NCBI GenBank assembly: GCA_017483225.1
Contig: JAFULF010000027.1
Span: 1 to 64,000, forward strand
Direction of reading: 5' to 3'
Origin: Alistipes sp.
GTDB lineage: Bacteria > Bacteroidota > Bacteroidia > Bacteroidales > Rikenellaceae
Length of the DNA stretch: 64,000 nucleotides
Program-made: the position numbers and the translations under genes
The notes under the pieces: generated by a model
Told to the model about the DNA's origin: nothing
Database searches by the model: none
Seen by the model: the letters and a program-made list of their open reading frames with translations, nothing else
Part shown: in pieces, positions 53,650 through 63,053 of the stretch
Layout of the letters: each line of letters opens with the position of its first letter
Numbering within the stretch: the stretch's first letter is position 1

Positions 53650-54267
53650 ATGAAACGACAGATTACAAATGCCGTATCACGAATCGCCATACTTGCGTTT
53701 GCGGCAATTAGCTTGTGTGGGTGCGAAACGGCCTTGTTGGAATATAAAAGTTATCCGATGACCGTCTATTTAACAAGCGAATCTTTGGGGTTAAATAAAA
53801 AAGAGTTCTCGGATGATAGTTTTCATCTTCGAGGAGGTGGGGTTTTCCCTATTTTGGAAGAAAAGAATTATTTACATTGTGGAAATAATACACTAAACCT
53901 ACAAGTGTACAGAACGGTTGATGAATATGATGGAGCTGATCACATAAATGTAATATTGGAAGTTCATGGTGAAGAGACAGGAAAGTTAGAGGTAAATAAA
54001 AAATATGCGCTAATGGGAAAAATTGAGTGCGTGTTTCATGTAACCAAAGATGACGTGTCATATACTCAATATTATACATTTGAGAAATCCGAAAATATGG
54101 GATGGGTAGAGTTTACTAACATTGCTAATGATAAAGAACGGAATGTTGTTTATGTAACAGGTAAATTTGAATGTGCAGATGTGCCTTGTTCTAATCTGGC
54201 AAGTACGACATATCAGTTGGATATTATTGAAGGAGAGTTTAGTAATTCTCCGTTGTATAGCAGGTAA
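53650..54267 (+). CDS. Orphan AT-rich lipoprotein
   Basis: A 205-residue predicted lipoprotein: signal peptide MKRQITNAVSRIAILAFAAI with lipobox SLCGC. The mature part (YKSYPMTVYLTSESLGLNKK, then several beta-like strands and acidic runs) is not recognised. The ATG at 53650 starts a cleaner signal peptide than the frame-initial start 15 bases upstream. GC is visibly lower than in the flanks (mscS/DUF5606 on the left, antiporter on the right). A 22-residue signal-peptide-like frame follows 28 bases later. Confidence 0.65.
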   Translation: MKRQITNAVSRIAILAFAAISLCGCETALLEYKSYPMTVYLTSESLGLNKKEFSDDSFHLRGGGVFPILEEKNYLHCGNNTLNLQVYRTVDEYDGADHINVILEVHGEETGKLEVNKKYALMGKIECVFHVTKDDVSYTQYYTFEKSENMGWVEFTNIANDKERNVVYVTGKFECADVPCSNLASTTYQLDIIEGEFSNSPLYSR

Positions 54268-54295
54268 TGACTATAATACGACATATAATATTGCT

Positions 54296-54364
54296 ATGAA
54301 GAAACTCATTCAGGTAGTATTGTTTGTACTATCTCTCGGGATTAATGTGGTATATAATCCTTAA
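54296..54364 (+). pseudogene. Signal-peptide-only remnant or tiny membrane peptide
   Basis: ATG at 54296 opens a 22-residue frame of the form MKKLIQVVLFVLSLG.. and ends after a few more residues in TAA. It has the basic start and hydrophobic core of a signal peptide but nothing behind it. It lies between the AT-rich lipoprotein and a terminator. I read it as the stump of a deleted secreted-protein gene; a small membrane peptide is the alternative. Confidence 0.4.
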
Positions 54365-54398
54365 TTTGGTCAAGAATAAAAGCATATAAATCATATCG

Positions 54399-54433
54399 AG
54401 GTCGGGTAGTGTTAAATTGCCCGGCCTTTTTTA
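54399..54433 (+). terminator. Terminator after the AT-rich lipoprotein region
   Basis: AGGTCGGGTA at 54399-54408 pairs with TGCCCGGCCT at 54418-54427 (with wobble pairs) and a T run follows. Confidence 0.8.
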
Positions 54434-54540
54434 TGACGACATTATGCCGACGATATAGTGCAGGAAATTTGGAAGTCTTATTTATTTTCATATCTTTGTA
54501 CTTTTAATAACCCATATAACACGAAGAAACCAATTTTTTT

Positions 54541-55731
54541 ATGAAGAGAGTATTGTCTTTCTCCGCAATGTTGTTCCTCGGTTTGGTGTTGTCGCAAATC
54601 CTGCCTCTGGTGTTGGGTGCGACCTATGGCCATATTCAGGGGATAGTTACTATTCTTTTGGGCGTATCTCTTGCCTACATTATGATTAACGTGGGCCGAG
54701 AGTTCGAGCTCGACCGCTCGAATGTCGGAATCTACGTCAAGGATTACGTTGTGGCGATGCTTGCCGCCGCCGCTCCGTGGATTCTTATAGCGATGTATTA
54801 TATCTTTGTGCTGATGCCTACCGACTGGTGGGGCAGTGGTGACGTGTGGAAGGAGACGCTGCTGCTCAGCCGTTTTGCCGCTCCGACCTCGGCAGGTATC
54901 CTCTTTGCGATGCTTGCCGCCATCGGCTTGCAGTCGAGTTGGATATATCGTAAGATTCAGGTGCTTGCCATCTTCGACGACTTGGACACCATCCTGCTGA
55001 TGATTCCGTTGCAGATTGCAATGATTGGTATGCAGTGGCAGATGGGCGTAATCCTGACCGTCGTGGTGCTGTTGCTCCTCTTCGGCTGGAAGAAGATGTC
55101 GAAGTACGAGGTGCGCAGCGACTGGAAGTCGTTGCTCGTATATGCTGCGCTGACCTATGGCACTACATACGTGATATACGTGGTGACGAAGCACCTCTTC
55201 GGTGAGGAGGGTGCCGTGCATATCGAGGTGCTGCTGCCGGCCTTCGTGCTCGGTATGGTTATGAAGCACGGACACAAGGCCTCGAAGGAGGATGAGCGTG
55301 CCGGAGTCTTTATCTCGATGTCTTTTATGCTTTTGGTGGGTATGAGTATGCCTCAAATCACGGCGGGCGAGGCTGCCGACTCGTTGTCGAGCATCATCGC
55401 CACGGTGCCTATGCCTTCGTGGGGTGTTATTGCCCTGCACGTGGTGGCGGTATCGCTGCTCTCGAATGTCGGAAAGTTGGTGCCGATGCTCTTCTATCGC
55501 AACCACTCGCTGCGTGAGCGACTTGCGCTCTCTATCGGTATGTTTACCCGTGGAGAGGTAGGTGCCGGCGTTATCTTTATCGCATTGGGCTATCATATTG
55601 GCGGGCCAATCCTGCTGATTTCGGTGCTGACTCTGGTGCTCAACCTGCTGCTCACGGGAGGCTTCGTCGTGCTGGTCAAGCGACTCGCCCTCAAAGAGTA
55701 TGGCACGGATGGTGCCACTGCGACGAAATAG
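54541..55731 (+). CDS. Cation:proton antiporter (CPA-type)
   Basis: A 396-residue integral membrane protein with about eleven to twelve helices, similar to NhaP/KefB-type Na+/H+ exchangers. Telling parts are the FAAPTSAGILFAMLAAIGLQ helix, the aspartate-rich VLAIFDDLDTILLMIPLQI that holds the ion-binding pair, and the late LSIGMFTRGEVGAGVIFIAL, which is the conserved helix of this family. Length is normal for the membrane unit, with no nucleotide-binding tail. It would use the proton gradient to expel Na+ or K+. Monocistronic with its own hairpin after it. Confidence 0.88.
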   Translation: MKRVLSFSAMLFLGLVLSQILPLVLGATYGHIQGIVTILLGVSLAYIMINVGREFELDRSNVGIYVKDYVVAMLAAAAPWILIAMYYIFVLMPTDWWGSGDVWKETLLLSRFAAPTSAGILFAMLAAIGLQSSWIYRKIQVLAIFDDLDTILLMIPLQIAMIGMQWQMGVILTVVVLLLLFGWKKMSKYEVRSDWKSLLVYAALTYGTTYVIYVVTKHLFGEEGAVHIEVLLPAFVLGMVMKHGHKASKEDERAGVFISMSFMLLVGMSMPQITAGEAADSLSSIIATVPMPSWGVIALHVVAVSLLSNVGKLVPMLFYRNHSLRERLALSIGMFTRGEVGAGVIFIALGYHIGGPILLISVLTLVLNLLLTGGFVVLVKRLALKEYGTDGATATK

Positions 55732-55756
55732 TCGGCCTTGCGAGGTAGTGCGCCTG

Positions 55757-55793
55757 AAAAGTGATATTTGTGCAATCAGATGTCACTTTTTTC
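55757..55793 (+). terminator. Terminator after the antiporter
   Basis: AAAAGTGA at 55757-55764 pairs with TCACTTTT at 55783-55790, followed by TTCG; a weaker stem with a long inner loop. Confidence 0.6.
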
Positions 55794-55889
55794 GTCTATT
55801 TTGTTGTATAAACCATAAAATTTTATATCTTTGTTAATTGATTAACAATATAAACGAGTAGAAACAAATACAACTAACATTATAAAACT

Positions 55890-58037
55890 ATGGCTAAACA
55901 ACTTAAAATCAGAGATTTGACGTTGCGTGACGGCCAGCAGTCGTCTTTCGCAACTCGTATGACACAAGCTCAAATCGAGCGCTGTCTGCCATTTTACAAG
56001 GATGCGCACTTCTTTGCTATGGAGGTATGGGGTGGCGCAGTACCTGACTCTGTGATGCGTTATCTGGGCGAGAACCCTTGGTATCGTTTGGAGAGCATCA
56101 AGAAGGCAGTGGGTGATGTATCGAAGCTCACAGCCCTCTCTCGTGGCCGTAACCTCTTCGGTTATGCACCTTACACTGACGAGATTATCGAGGGTTTCTG
56201 CCGTAACTCTATCGAAAGCGGTCTGGGCATTATGCGTATCTTCGACTGCTTGAACGACGTTGAGAATGTAAAATCGACCATCAAGTATGTGAAGAAGTAT
56301 GGCGGTATTGCCGACTGCGCAGTATGCTATACCGTTGACCCTAAGTATCCGAAGTTGAGCCTTTGGGATAAGATTAAGGGCAAGAAGAACCCTGCACAGG
56401 TATTTACCGACGACTACTTCGTTGATAAGGCGAAGCAGGTGGCGGCTCTGGGTGCCGATATGATTACTATCAAGGATATGTCGGGTCTGATTCCTCCACA
56501 GCGTGTGAGCGTTCTGATTAAGAAGCTCAAAGCGGCTGTAAATATCCCTGTCGATTTCCATACACACTGTACCCCTGGCTACGGCCTTGCATCGGTTTAC
56601 GCTGCTATTGCCGCAGGCGTGGATGTTGTTGATACAAACTGCTGGTGGTTTGGTGGTGGTACCGGTGCCCCTGCATTGGAGCTCGTTTACCTCTTCACCC
56701 AAAAGCTCGGCATCGACCTCGGCGTTAATATGGAGGCTGTTGCCAAGATTAACGAGCAGTTGAAGGATATTCGCTCCGAACTCAATATCTCGGTATTCGG
56801 TCAGGATAAGCCTGCACCAAAGCCATTCAACCCTCTTACGGATGCAACTCCTGCGGAGGTAGAGGAGCAGCTCAACCGTGCCGTTAAGGCGGCGCAGGCT
56901 GAGGACTTCGCAACACTGCTCGATGCAGCGCAGAAGATTGAGGCTTACTTCGGCTTCCCTGCACCTAATAAACTCGTTCAGGAGGCGGAGATTCCTGGCG
57001 GTATGTACTCCAATATGGTTGCACAGTTGCAGGCTCTCAAAGCAGAGGATATCCTGCCACGCTCGATGGAGTTGATTCCTACCGTGCGTCTGTCGGCAGG
57101 TCTTCCACCGCTCGTGACCCCTACATCGCAGATTGTCGGCGCACAGGCTGTAAACTGCGCTCTCGACGAGAAGGCGGGCCGTCCTATGTACCACACGAAG
57201 AACAACCAGTTCGTAAATCTGGTTAAGGGCGAGTATGGTAAGACTCCGGTAGAGGTGGACCCAGAGTTCCGCTTCAAGATTTGCGGTGTTCGTGAGGAGA
57301 CCAACTACGACATCTCGAAGTACCAGCGTCAGCCAAACCCTGAACTCCCGGAGGCAGGTGGTGTGAAGCTCGCCGAGACCGAGAAGGAGGAGCTGCTGCT
57401 TGAACTCTTCCCACTCGTGGCGAAGCCATACCTTACTAAGGTTAAGACCGAGGCTTACAAGGCGAAGGTTGCTGCCGAGGCTCCTGCCGAGGAGGCTGCT
57501 GCCGAGGAGGCTGCTGCGGAGGTTAAGGCCGAAGTTAAGGCTCCAATCACCGGCAAGACCGTTGTTGCTCCGCTGCCGGGTAAGGTTATCGACATCAAGG
57601 TTAAGGTGGGCGATACTGTTGTGGCAGGTCAGGAGGTTGTGGTTCTCGAAGCGATGAAGATGGAGAACTCGATTACTACCGACTTCGCAGGCGTTGTTAA
57701 GCAGATTTTGGTTGCTCCGGGCGATAACCTCGCTACCGATGCCGTTATCTTGGAGATTGACGACGCTGCTCCTGCGGCTGCTCCAAAGGCCGAGGCTCCG
57801 GTGGCTCCGAAGGCTGCTGTGGCTGCCAATAAGGTGGTTGCTCCACTGCCGGGTCGTGTCGTTGCCTTGAAGGTTAAGGCGGGCGATACTGTTGCGGCAG
57901 GTCAGGAGGTTGTGGTTCTCGAAGCGATGAAGATGGAGAACTCGATTACCTCCGATTACGCAGGTACCGTGCTCGAAGTGCTTGTTGCCGAGGGCGACAA
58001 TGTGGCTACCGATGCAGTGCTTGTAACTATCGGATAA
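55890..58037 (+). CDS. Oxaloacetate decarboxylase alpha/pyruvate carboxylase B-like protein with two biotinyl domains
   Basis: A 715-residue carboxyltransferase. The DRE-TIM metallolyase barrel starts at once with [18 protein letters not shown], includes [20 protein letters not shown] and the metal ligands in [11 protein letters not shown], and a conserved carboxylase domain follows (to about 505). After an Ala/Glu-rich linker come two biotinyl domains, about 550-620 and 640-715, each with [10 protein letters not shown]; the biotinylated lysines are Lys590 and Lys681, 91 residues apart. The usual member has one. It moves CO2 from biotin to or from pyruvate/oxaloacetate; the partner membrane or carboxylase subunits are not in this window. 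MscL follows 34 bases later. Confidence 0.93.
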   Translation: MAKQLKIRDLTLRDGQQSSFATRMTQAQIERCLPFYKDAHFFAMEVWGGAVPDSVMRYLGENPWYRLESIKKAVGDVSKLTALSRGRNLFGYAPYTDEIIEGFCRNSIESGLGIMRIFDCLNDVENVKSTIKYVKKYGGIADCAVCYTVDPKYPKLSLWDKIKGKKNPAQVFTDDYFVDKAKQVAALGADMITIKDMSGLIPPQRVSVLIKKLKAAVNIPVDFHTHCTPGYGLASVYAAIAAGVDVVDTNCWWFGGGTGAPALELVYLFTQKLGIDLGVNMEAVAKINEQLKDIRSELNISVFGQDKPAPKPFNPLTDATPAEVEEQLNRAVKAAQAEDFATLLDAAQKIEAYFGFPAPNKLVQEAEIPGGMYSNMVAQLQALKAEDILPRSMELIPTVRLSAGLPPLVTPTSQIVGAQAVNCALDEKAGRPMYHTKNNQFVNLVKGEYGKTPVEVDPEFRFKICGVREETNYDISKYQRQPNPELPEAGGVKLAETEKEELLLELFPLVAKPYLTKVKTEAYKAKVAAEAPAEEAAAEEAAAEVKAEVKAPITGKTVVAPLPGKVIDIKVKVGDTVVAGQEVVVLEAMKMENSITTDFAGVVKQILVAPGDNLATDAVILEIDDAAPAAAPKAEAPVAPKAAVAANKVVAPLPGRVVALKVKAGDTVAAGQEVVVLEAMKMENSITSDYAGTVLEVLVAEGDNVATDAVLVTIG
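57545..58036 (+). repeat. Tandem biotinyl-domain coding repeat
   Basis: Two copies about 273 bases apart, with long near-identical stretches around CTCGAAGCGATGAAGATGGA (57645 and 57918). The first copy reads [12 protein letters not shown] and the second [11 protein letters not shown], so this is a domain duplication with some divergence at the ends. Confidence 0.9.
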
Positions 58038-58071
58038 GAAACGGAATATAAATACTAAACAAACTTTGATT

Positions 58072-58503
58072 ATGGGATTCTTGAAAGAATTTAAGGCTTT
58101 TGCCTTGAAGGGTAACGTGATGGATATGGCTGTCGGTGTTATCATCGGTGGCGCATTCGGCAAGATTGTTACCTCGTTGGTTAATGATGTGATTATGCCT
58201 CCTATCGGTCTTCTCGTGGGCGGTGTTGACTTCTCTAACCTCAAACTCACCCTCAAAGGCGAGGTTCTGGATGCAGCAGGCAAGGTTCTCGAACCGGCTG
58301 TAACGTGGAACTATGGCGCATTTATTCAGCAGGTAGTTGACTTTACCATCCTCGCACTCTGCGTATTCGTGATGGTTAAGGTTATGAACAAACTTCTCAA
58401 AAAGGAGGAGGCAAAACCTGCTCCTGCACCTGCTCCACCGGCACCATCGAAGGAGGAGCTGCTCCTCACGGAGATTCGTGACCTGTTGAAAGAGAAGAAG
58501 TAG
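58072..58503 (+). CDS. mscL: Large-conductance mechanosensitive channel MscL
   Basis: A 143-residue protein. The N-terminal amphipathic helix and first membrane helix read [20 protein letters not shown] then [20 protein letters not shown], the classic MscL start. The second membrane helix is at about 85-107 and the C-terminal helix carries a Pro/Ala-rich linker ([13 protein letters not shown]). The ATG at 58072 is chosen over a TTG two codons upstream. Opens under extreme membrane tension. Follows the biotin enzyme, probably on the same transcript; the pairing looks incidental. Confidence 0.95.
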   Translation: MGFLKEFKAFALKGNVMDMAVGVIIGGAFGKIVTSLVNDVIMPPIGLLVGGVDFSNLKLTLKGEVLDAAGKVLEPAVTWNYGAFIQQVVDFTILALCVFVMVKVMNKLLKKEEAKPAPAPAPPAPSKEELLLTEIRDLLKEKK

Positions 58504-58521
58504 TTTGCATCTACGATAGAG

Positions 58522-58560
58522 AGAAGTCCGACGACCAAAAGCGGTTGTCGGACTTCTTGT
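58522..58560. terminator. Terminator between mscL and the glycan cluster
   Basis: AGAAGTCCGACGACC at 58522-58536 pairs with GGTTGTCGGACTTCT at 58543-58557 (one wobble), followed by TTGTTTG. Confidence 0.85.
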
Positions 58561-58610
58561 TTGATATGAAGTAGTCGTTGATGCGGCTACTCTGTCAGGG
58601 TTGTGAAGGC

Positions 58611-59714
58611 CTATAACTTGGCCCTCAGAATCTCAAATGGATGTCGCAGGTAGTTCTTTATCGAGTAGCCGATGTTGCCCCAGAAGCTGTCGACAACGAC
58701 CTCGTCGTAGCACCACTTGCGGGAGAGGCGGTTGCGAATCTTCCACACGAAGGCCTTTACGAAGTTGATGTTGTTGTGCTTTTCGGGGTTGTCGAAGGTC
58801 AGTATGTCGTGAATGACTCGCTCGACAAGTGCCGGATAGTGTGCCGAGAACGGCAGCGTATATTCGGCAGGCAGGCCGAGGTAGTTGTGGCATATATCCG
58901 TGAGGATTGAGGCGTAGCGCTCCATATCGCACTCGGCAAGCATCCTTACGGCAGCCTCCTTCTCCATCGTCGCCGAGTTGCGGTAGAGGAACATTGCCCA
59001 GTCGCATAGGTCACGCAGGCGGATGCACTCACGGGAGTAGTGCCACGAGGAGTGGCGGGTCAGGAAGAGTGCATCGAACTCCGCCGAGGGGGCTACGGCT
59101 CCCGCAACGGTAGGGTGAGAGCGGCTGTCGGGAGCGAGCTCCGAGAGGCGTTGCTGCACGTAGCGGCCCGTCCGATTGACCGTATGATTCACAAATACGT
59201 GGTGGTTCTCCACGTTGATACCGCCGAGCGAGAACTCCGTATGCACGAAGTAGTCGTGCTTAATCTTTATGCCACGCTCCTCGATAATCTTATTGCCCCG
59301 CTCATAGTCGCCCATAAGGTAGATGTCTATATCGCCAAATTGGCGGTGTGCGGGGGTGGGGTAGTTGGCCGCATTGGTCAGCCCTTTGAGAATCATCGTG
59401 CGGATTCCGTGCTTAGCATATAGCGCCGTGAGGCGTGTCGCCGTGTCGAGTTGCCGGTTATACACCTTCTCGATGTACTGCACGTTGAAGCCCCATTGTA
59501 CCTTCACGTCGAGTGTCGGCTGTAATCGGGCAGGCAGTGTCTTTACGCCATCGAAGGCGACGGCCAGAACACCCTGCTCGACAGACTTGTTATATACCGC
59601 CTCCCACTCGCTATCGTTCATCCCGTCGAAGAGTGTGACGGGCACGTCGCTCTGCCATAGAGCGATGCGCACGAGTGCCAAGAGGCGTTCTTCTATGATG
59701 TTTGTAATCGGCAT
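58611..59714 (-). CDS. Nucleotidyltransferase-family protein (NTP_transf_5-like)
   Basis: A 367-residue protein. The core ILKGLTNAANYPTPAHRQFG followed by DIDIYL is the pattern of the NTP_transf_5 (putative nucleotidyltransferase) group found in glycan clusters, with the two aspartates as likely metal ligands. The N- and C-terminal parts are mostly helical. The reaction is not known. It is the last gene of the cluster and starts 5 bases after the acyltransferase. Confidence 0.78.
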   Translation of the reverse strand: MPITNIIEERLLALVRIALWQSDVPVTLFDGMNDSEWEAVYNKSVEQGVLAVAFDGVKTLPARLQPTLDVKVQWGFNVQYIEKVYNRQLDTATRLTALYAKHGIRTMILKGLTNAANYPTPAHRQFGDIDIYLMGDYERGNKIIEERGIKIKHDYFVHTEFSLGGINVENHHVFVNHTVNRTGRYVQQRLSELAPDSRSHPTVAGAVAPSAEFDALFLTRHSSWHYSRECIRLRDLCDWAMFLYRNSATMEKEAAVRMLAECDMERYASILTDICHNYLGLPAEYTLPFSAHYPALVERVIHDILTFDNPEKHNNINFVKAFVWKIRNRLSRKWCYDEVVVDSFWGNIGYSIKNYLRHPFEILRAKL

Positions 59715-59719
59715 TTCGT

Positions 59720-60718
59720 CTATCTTTTATCTGTTCGTAATCCAAGACAAAGGTTTATATATCTGTTGTTTATACGCTCGGCAACCATCGAAATCGCTAC
59801 CGGAGCATATATCGCTACGGCGATGCACAGCACGTAGCCCAAGGTGTAGTTCGGTATTAGGTCAAGCTTGTACAGATACTTGATGGCTATCTGAAAGAAG
59901 ATGCCCATTAGGAAAACCTGATACGTATAGTTGCGGAAGGAGGCAAATATGCGTGGCGTATATCGGTCGGCAACCTCTGCCAGCAGAATCGAGGCGAGTA
60001 TGCCGAGCAGCGAGATGGTCATCCGGAGAGGCTCGATATTCCACGGCATAAGCAGGTCAGAGGCTACGCCTACAAGGAGTATGATGGCCGCTGCCGAGAT
60101 GTTCCTGCCCGATAGCAGCCTCTCCGAGCGGTAGCGTGCAGCGAGTACGCCGAGCAGGAAGTATATGGCGTGTTGGCAGATGCTCGATGCCGATAGGATG
60201 TTGGGCCTAAATGGCGGAACGAGGTGGTAGATAAGCACAAAGAGTACGATTAGAGCTACGGACCATCGTCCGCTCTGCCTCCATAGAGGGTATGCGGCGA
60301 AGAATCCGAGCAGCATCAGCACGAACCACATCTCGCTCAAAGGGCCATCCGAGGGGCATATCATTGCGTAGGCAAACTCGCCGATGGAGAGCTCGCTATG
60401 ACGTCTTACAGCCGCAGGTATTGCGCTCTTGAACACCATCGCCACGAAGGTAAAGAAGATGTATGGTATGCCAAGGCGAGTGAGCTTCTCGCATATCATA
60501 TCCTTATACGGGGTGTTGCGAGCGATACGTGTGAGTTGGAACAGGTAGCCGGAGATAAAGACAAACAGAGGCATATGGAACGCATAGGCGATGTCATATA
60601 GCCACTGCACTACCGTTGGATTGCCCGAAGCCGCATCCAATGGCGAGTGACCTATGACGACCCACAGCATAGCCCACGCCTGCAAAATAAGGATGGAGTT
60701 TATTCTCTTGCTTGACAT
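59720..60718 (-). CDS. Acyltransferase 3-family membrane protein
   Basis: A 332-residue protein with about ten membrane helices. The first helix region LQAWAMLWVVIGHSPLDAAS has the catalytic-type His, and FHMPLFVFISGYLFQLT is the conserved second-helix motif. Acyltransferase-3 proteins add acetyl or other acyl groups to surface glycans. Its start overlaps the 3' end of the glycosyltransferase gene by 19 bases, so it is translationally coupled. Confidence 0.9.
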   Translation of the reverse strand: MSSKRINSILILQAWAMLWVVIGHSPLDAASGNPTVVQWLYDIAYAFHMPLFVFISGYLFQLTRIARNTPYKDMICEKLTRLGIPYIFFTFVAMVFKSAIPAAVRRHSELSIGEFAYAMICPSDGPLSEMWFVLMLLGFFAAYPLWRQSGRWSVALIVLFVLIYHLVPPFRPNILSASSICQHAIYFLLGVLAARYRSERLLSGRNISAAAIILLVGVASDLLMPWNIEPLRMTISLLGILASILLAEVADRYTPRIFASFRNYTYQVFLMGIFFQIAIKYLYKLDLIPNYTLGYVLCIAVAIYAPVAISMVAERINNRYINLCLGLRTDKR

Positions 60719-61938
60719 TGACTTATAATCTGTTTATAGAATTGCATTAGTTGATTGTAATTGCGTTCTTCGTTAAAGTTCTCGGCTGCAAATCGGCGAG
60801 CCTCGGCGCTCATCTGTCGATACTCCTCGTCGGGGATGCTCTCGGCCTGCAATACGGCACCCTTCAAAGCCTCAACGTCGCCGGATTGAAACAGGTAGCC
60901 CGTGCCACCCTCGACGATAATCTCCGGGATGCCGCCAATTCTGGCTCCTATCACGGGTACACCGGCCGTGTATGCCTCGATAATCGTCATCGGGTTATTC
61001 TCATACCACTCGGAGGGGACTATCACAAACGAGGCATCACGAATCAACTCTTTGAGCTCGTCACCCTTGCGGTAGCCGACAAACTCTATGCTCTGCTCGG
61101 CACGATGCTCCGCAACGTATGCTTTGAGGTTCTCCTCCTCCGGTCCTGTGCCTACGATTTTTAGTTTCGGACCATTTAGTTTGGTAAATGCTTCGATGAG
61201 GGTTTTGATGCCCTTTTCGTAGGATAAACGCCCGAAGAAGAGGTAGTACCCGCCTCGCTTTGTGCTTATAAATCGCTCGGGAAGAGGTGATACCGTGTTG
61301 TAGGATACGACGCTCTTTGTTTGGGCGAGCTGCGGCATAAATTCGAGGTGCTTGTCGTGGGCAAAACGGCTTACGAATACTATGCCGTCAATCTTGCGCA
61401 GGGCCTTGTGGTAGCAGTTGCGCAGATACATCTCTGCGGTCATCAGCAGGCTGTGCGCAATACTGTTGCGGGAACATCTGTGTTTGAGGCAGTTGTAATG
61501 CCTGCCACCCTTGCACTCCTCGCAGATGGTGCCGTCGGCACGGCGAAAAGTGTATGCAGGGCATACCATACGATAGTCGTGCGCAGTATGCACTACGGGG
61601 ATGTGGTGACGGCGCAGCGTGTCGAGTATTGATGTGGAGAGCCCGCCCCAAAAGAGGTGTATGTGGGCAATGTCGGGTTGCTCCTCGGCAATCAACTCTT
61701 CAAGCGAGCGTTGCGCCTCCTTATTATATATATAGCGCACGGCACCCTTGACCATAGGCAGGGTGTTGTTGGGTGCTATGAAGTGACGATTTGCCCCTTC
61801 GCTCTCATTCTGCGGAGCGGTGCAGCTGAAAAATACCACTTCGTGACCGTGCTGTGCAAGAATCCGGGCCATATTGAAATATACGGTTTCCGAACCACCT
61901 TTGCGATAGTGGAAGTTATTTATGAGGAGTATTTTCAT
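60700..61938 (-). CDS. Glycosyltransferase family 4
   Basis: A 412-residue GT-B-fold glycosyltransferase. The N-terminal domain begins KILLINNFHYRKGGSETVYF and has a cysteine-rich loop with ICEECKGGRHYNC, which appears in a subset of GT4 enzymes of Bacteroidota. The C-terminal nucleotide-sugar site is YEKGIKTLIEAF and the E-x7-E motif VPSEWYENNPMTIIEAYTAG. The sugar donor cannot be told. It overlaps the next glycosyltransferase upstream by 4 bases and the acyltransferase downstream by 19. Confidence 0.9.
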   Translation of the reverse strand: MKILLINNFHYRKGGSETVYFNMARILAQHGHEVVFFSCTAPQNESEGANRHFIAPNNTLPMVKGAVRYIYNKEAQRSLEELIAEEQPDIAHIHLFWGGLSTSILDTLRRHHIPVVHTAHDYRMVCPAYTFRRADGTICEECKGGRHYNCLKHRCSRNSIAHSLLMTAEMYLRNCYHKALRKIDGIVFVSRFAHDKHLEFMPQLAQTKSVVSYNTVSPLPERFISTKRGGYYLFFGRLSYEKGIKTLIEAFTKLNGPKLKIVGTGPEEENLKAYVAEHRAEQSIEFVGYRKGDELKELIRDASFVIVPSEWYENNPMTIIEAYTAGVPVIGARIGGIPEIIVEGGTGYLFQSGDVEALKGAVLQAESIPDEEYRQMSAEARRFAAENFNEERNYNQLMQFYKQIISQCQARE

Positions 61939-63053
61939 TTTATGGCTCTGTTATATAAATCAATAAATTTAGTTGCAGTGGCACTCCACGTTAGAGATTC
62001 TCTTATATGATTCGATGCATTGGTGCCCATCTCTAATCTTAGAGAGTCTGAGCAATTTTTGATTAATGATGCCCATTCTTGATGGTTGAAACCATTCACA
62101 ATATATCCATTAATTCCGGATGAGATGATAGACTTTGCACCGGCAGAGGCAGTCGAAATAACAGGTATGCCGAAATACATCGCCTCAATGGTTGCCATGC
62201 CATATATCTCATATACCGATGGCATCAGTGCAAATTCGCAACTACGATACAATGAAGGTAATTGCTTCTGCGTAATCTTTCCCACTAAGTGAGTGCGGTT
62301 CTGTAATTGGAGAGATTTTGCATAATCCTCTATTGATTGGGATAGAGTGCCACTTCCTGCATATATTAAATGGTACTGCTCGGGTAGGAATTTTAGAATA
62401 TCAAGCAGGAAGAGAGGATTGCGCCCGTCATTGTTCAACCTACCAACATATAATAATAATCTTGCATCCTCGCATAATGATAGTTTTTTACGCCAATCAA
62501 TACTCTCTTCTGGCACAAATCTATCTTCGTCTAAACCAATAGGGGTAATTAACGTCGGTGTACGATGTATCTTGTTTGCGTAAATAGCAGCCTCCTGTGT
62601 CTTTGCTCCAATATACTTAATCCTCTTTAATGTTGGTATATCTATCAAATTATTGAATACTCGTTTTGCGAAATGAGTAATAGGATTCCTGGCAGCCTGA
62701 TGTACCCCGCAAATCATAACACAAGGAATGTTGTTATTGGCATACCTCGCTACGCAATTAGACATAAGATTCTCTACATCGTGAATCTGTATAATGTCCG
62801 GGGATAACTCTGTTATCAATCGTTTCCATCCCAAGAAGAGTGATAGACCCTTTGTTCCAATATATGGGAGGGTGTATATATCAACGTTACCCGAAGGTGT
62901 CGGTATTTGGAACTGTTGATGGTTATCGCCCGCCATAACGACAGAAACTTTATGTCCATACGATGCCAAAGCCTTCGCCAAACCAATCTCCTGGCAGTTG
63001 TAAGAGCCGATGTCCAACTTTGTGCCAAATGTTCTAAATATTACTATCTTCAT
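61935..63053 (-). CDS. Glycosyltransferase family 4 (second)
   Basis: A 372-residue GT-B enzyme beginning KIVIFRTFGTKLDIGSYNCQ. The C-terminal donor site has LLYVGRLNNDGRNPLFLLDI and the E-x7-E motif PSVYEIYGMATIEAMYFGIP. The ATG at 63053 is used as the domain start, although the open frame continues upstream; the ATG overlaps the end of the polymerase gene by 20 bases. GC falls here compared with the genes downstream of it, which suggests a cassette boundary near 61.94 kb. Confidence 0.88.
   Translation of the reverse strand: MKIVIFRTFGTKLDIGSYNCQEIGLAKALASYGHKVSVVMAGDNHQQFQIPTPSGNVDIYTLPYIGTKGLSLFLGWKRLITELSPDIIQIHDVENLMSNCVARYANNNIPCVMICGVHQAARNPITHFAKRVFNNLIDIPTLKRIKYIGAKTQEAAIYANKIHRTPTLITPIGLDEDRFVPEESIDWRKKLSLCEDARLLLYVGRLNNDGRNPLFLLDILKFLPEQYHLIYAGSGTLSQSIEDYAKSLQLQNRTHLVGKITQKQLPSLYRSCEFALMPSVYEIYGMATIEAMYFGIPVISTASAGAKSIISSGINGYIVNGFNHQEWASLIKNCSDSLRLEMGTNASNHIRESLTWSATATKFIDLYNRAIK

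Noticed and set aside
55842..58283. 813-residue minus-strand frame opposite the biotin enzyme and MscL
   Set aside because: It is the shadow of two clear genes with strong motifs; its low-complexity Leu/Arg/Asn content is typical of such shadows.
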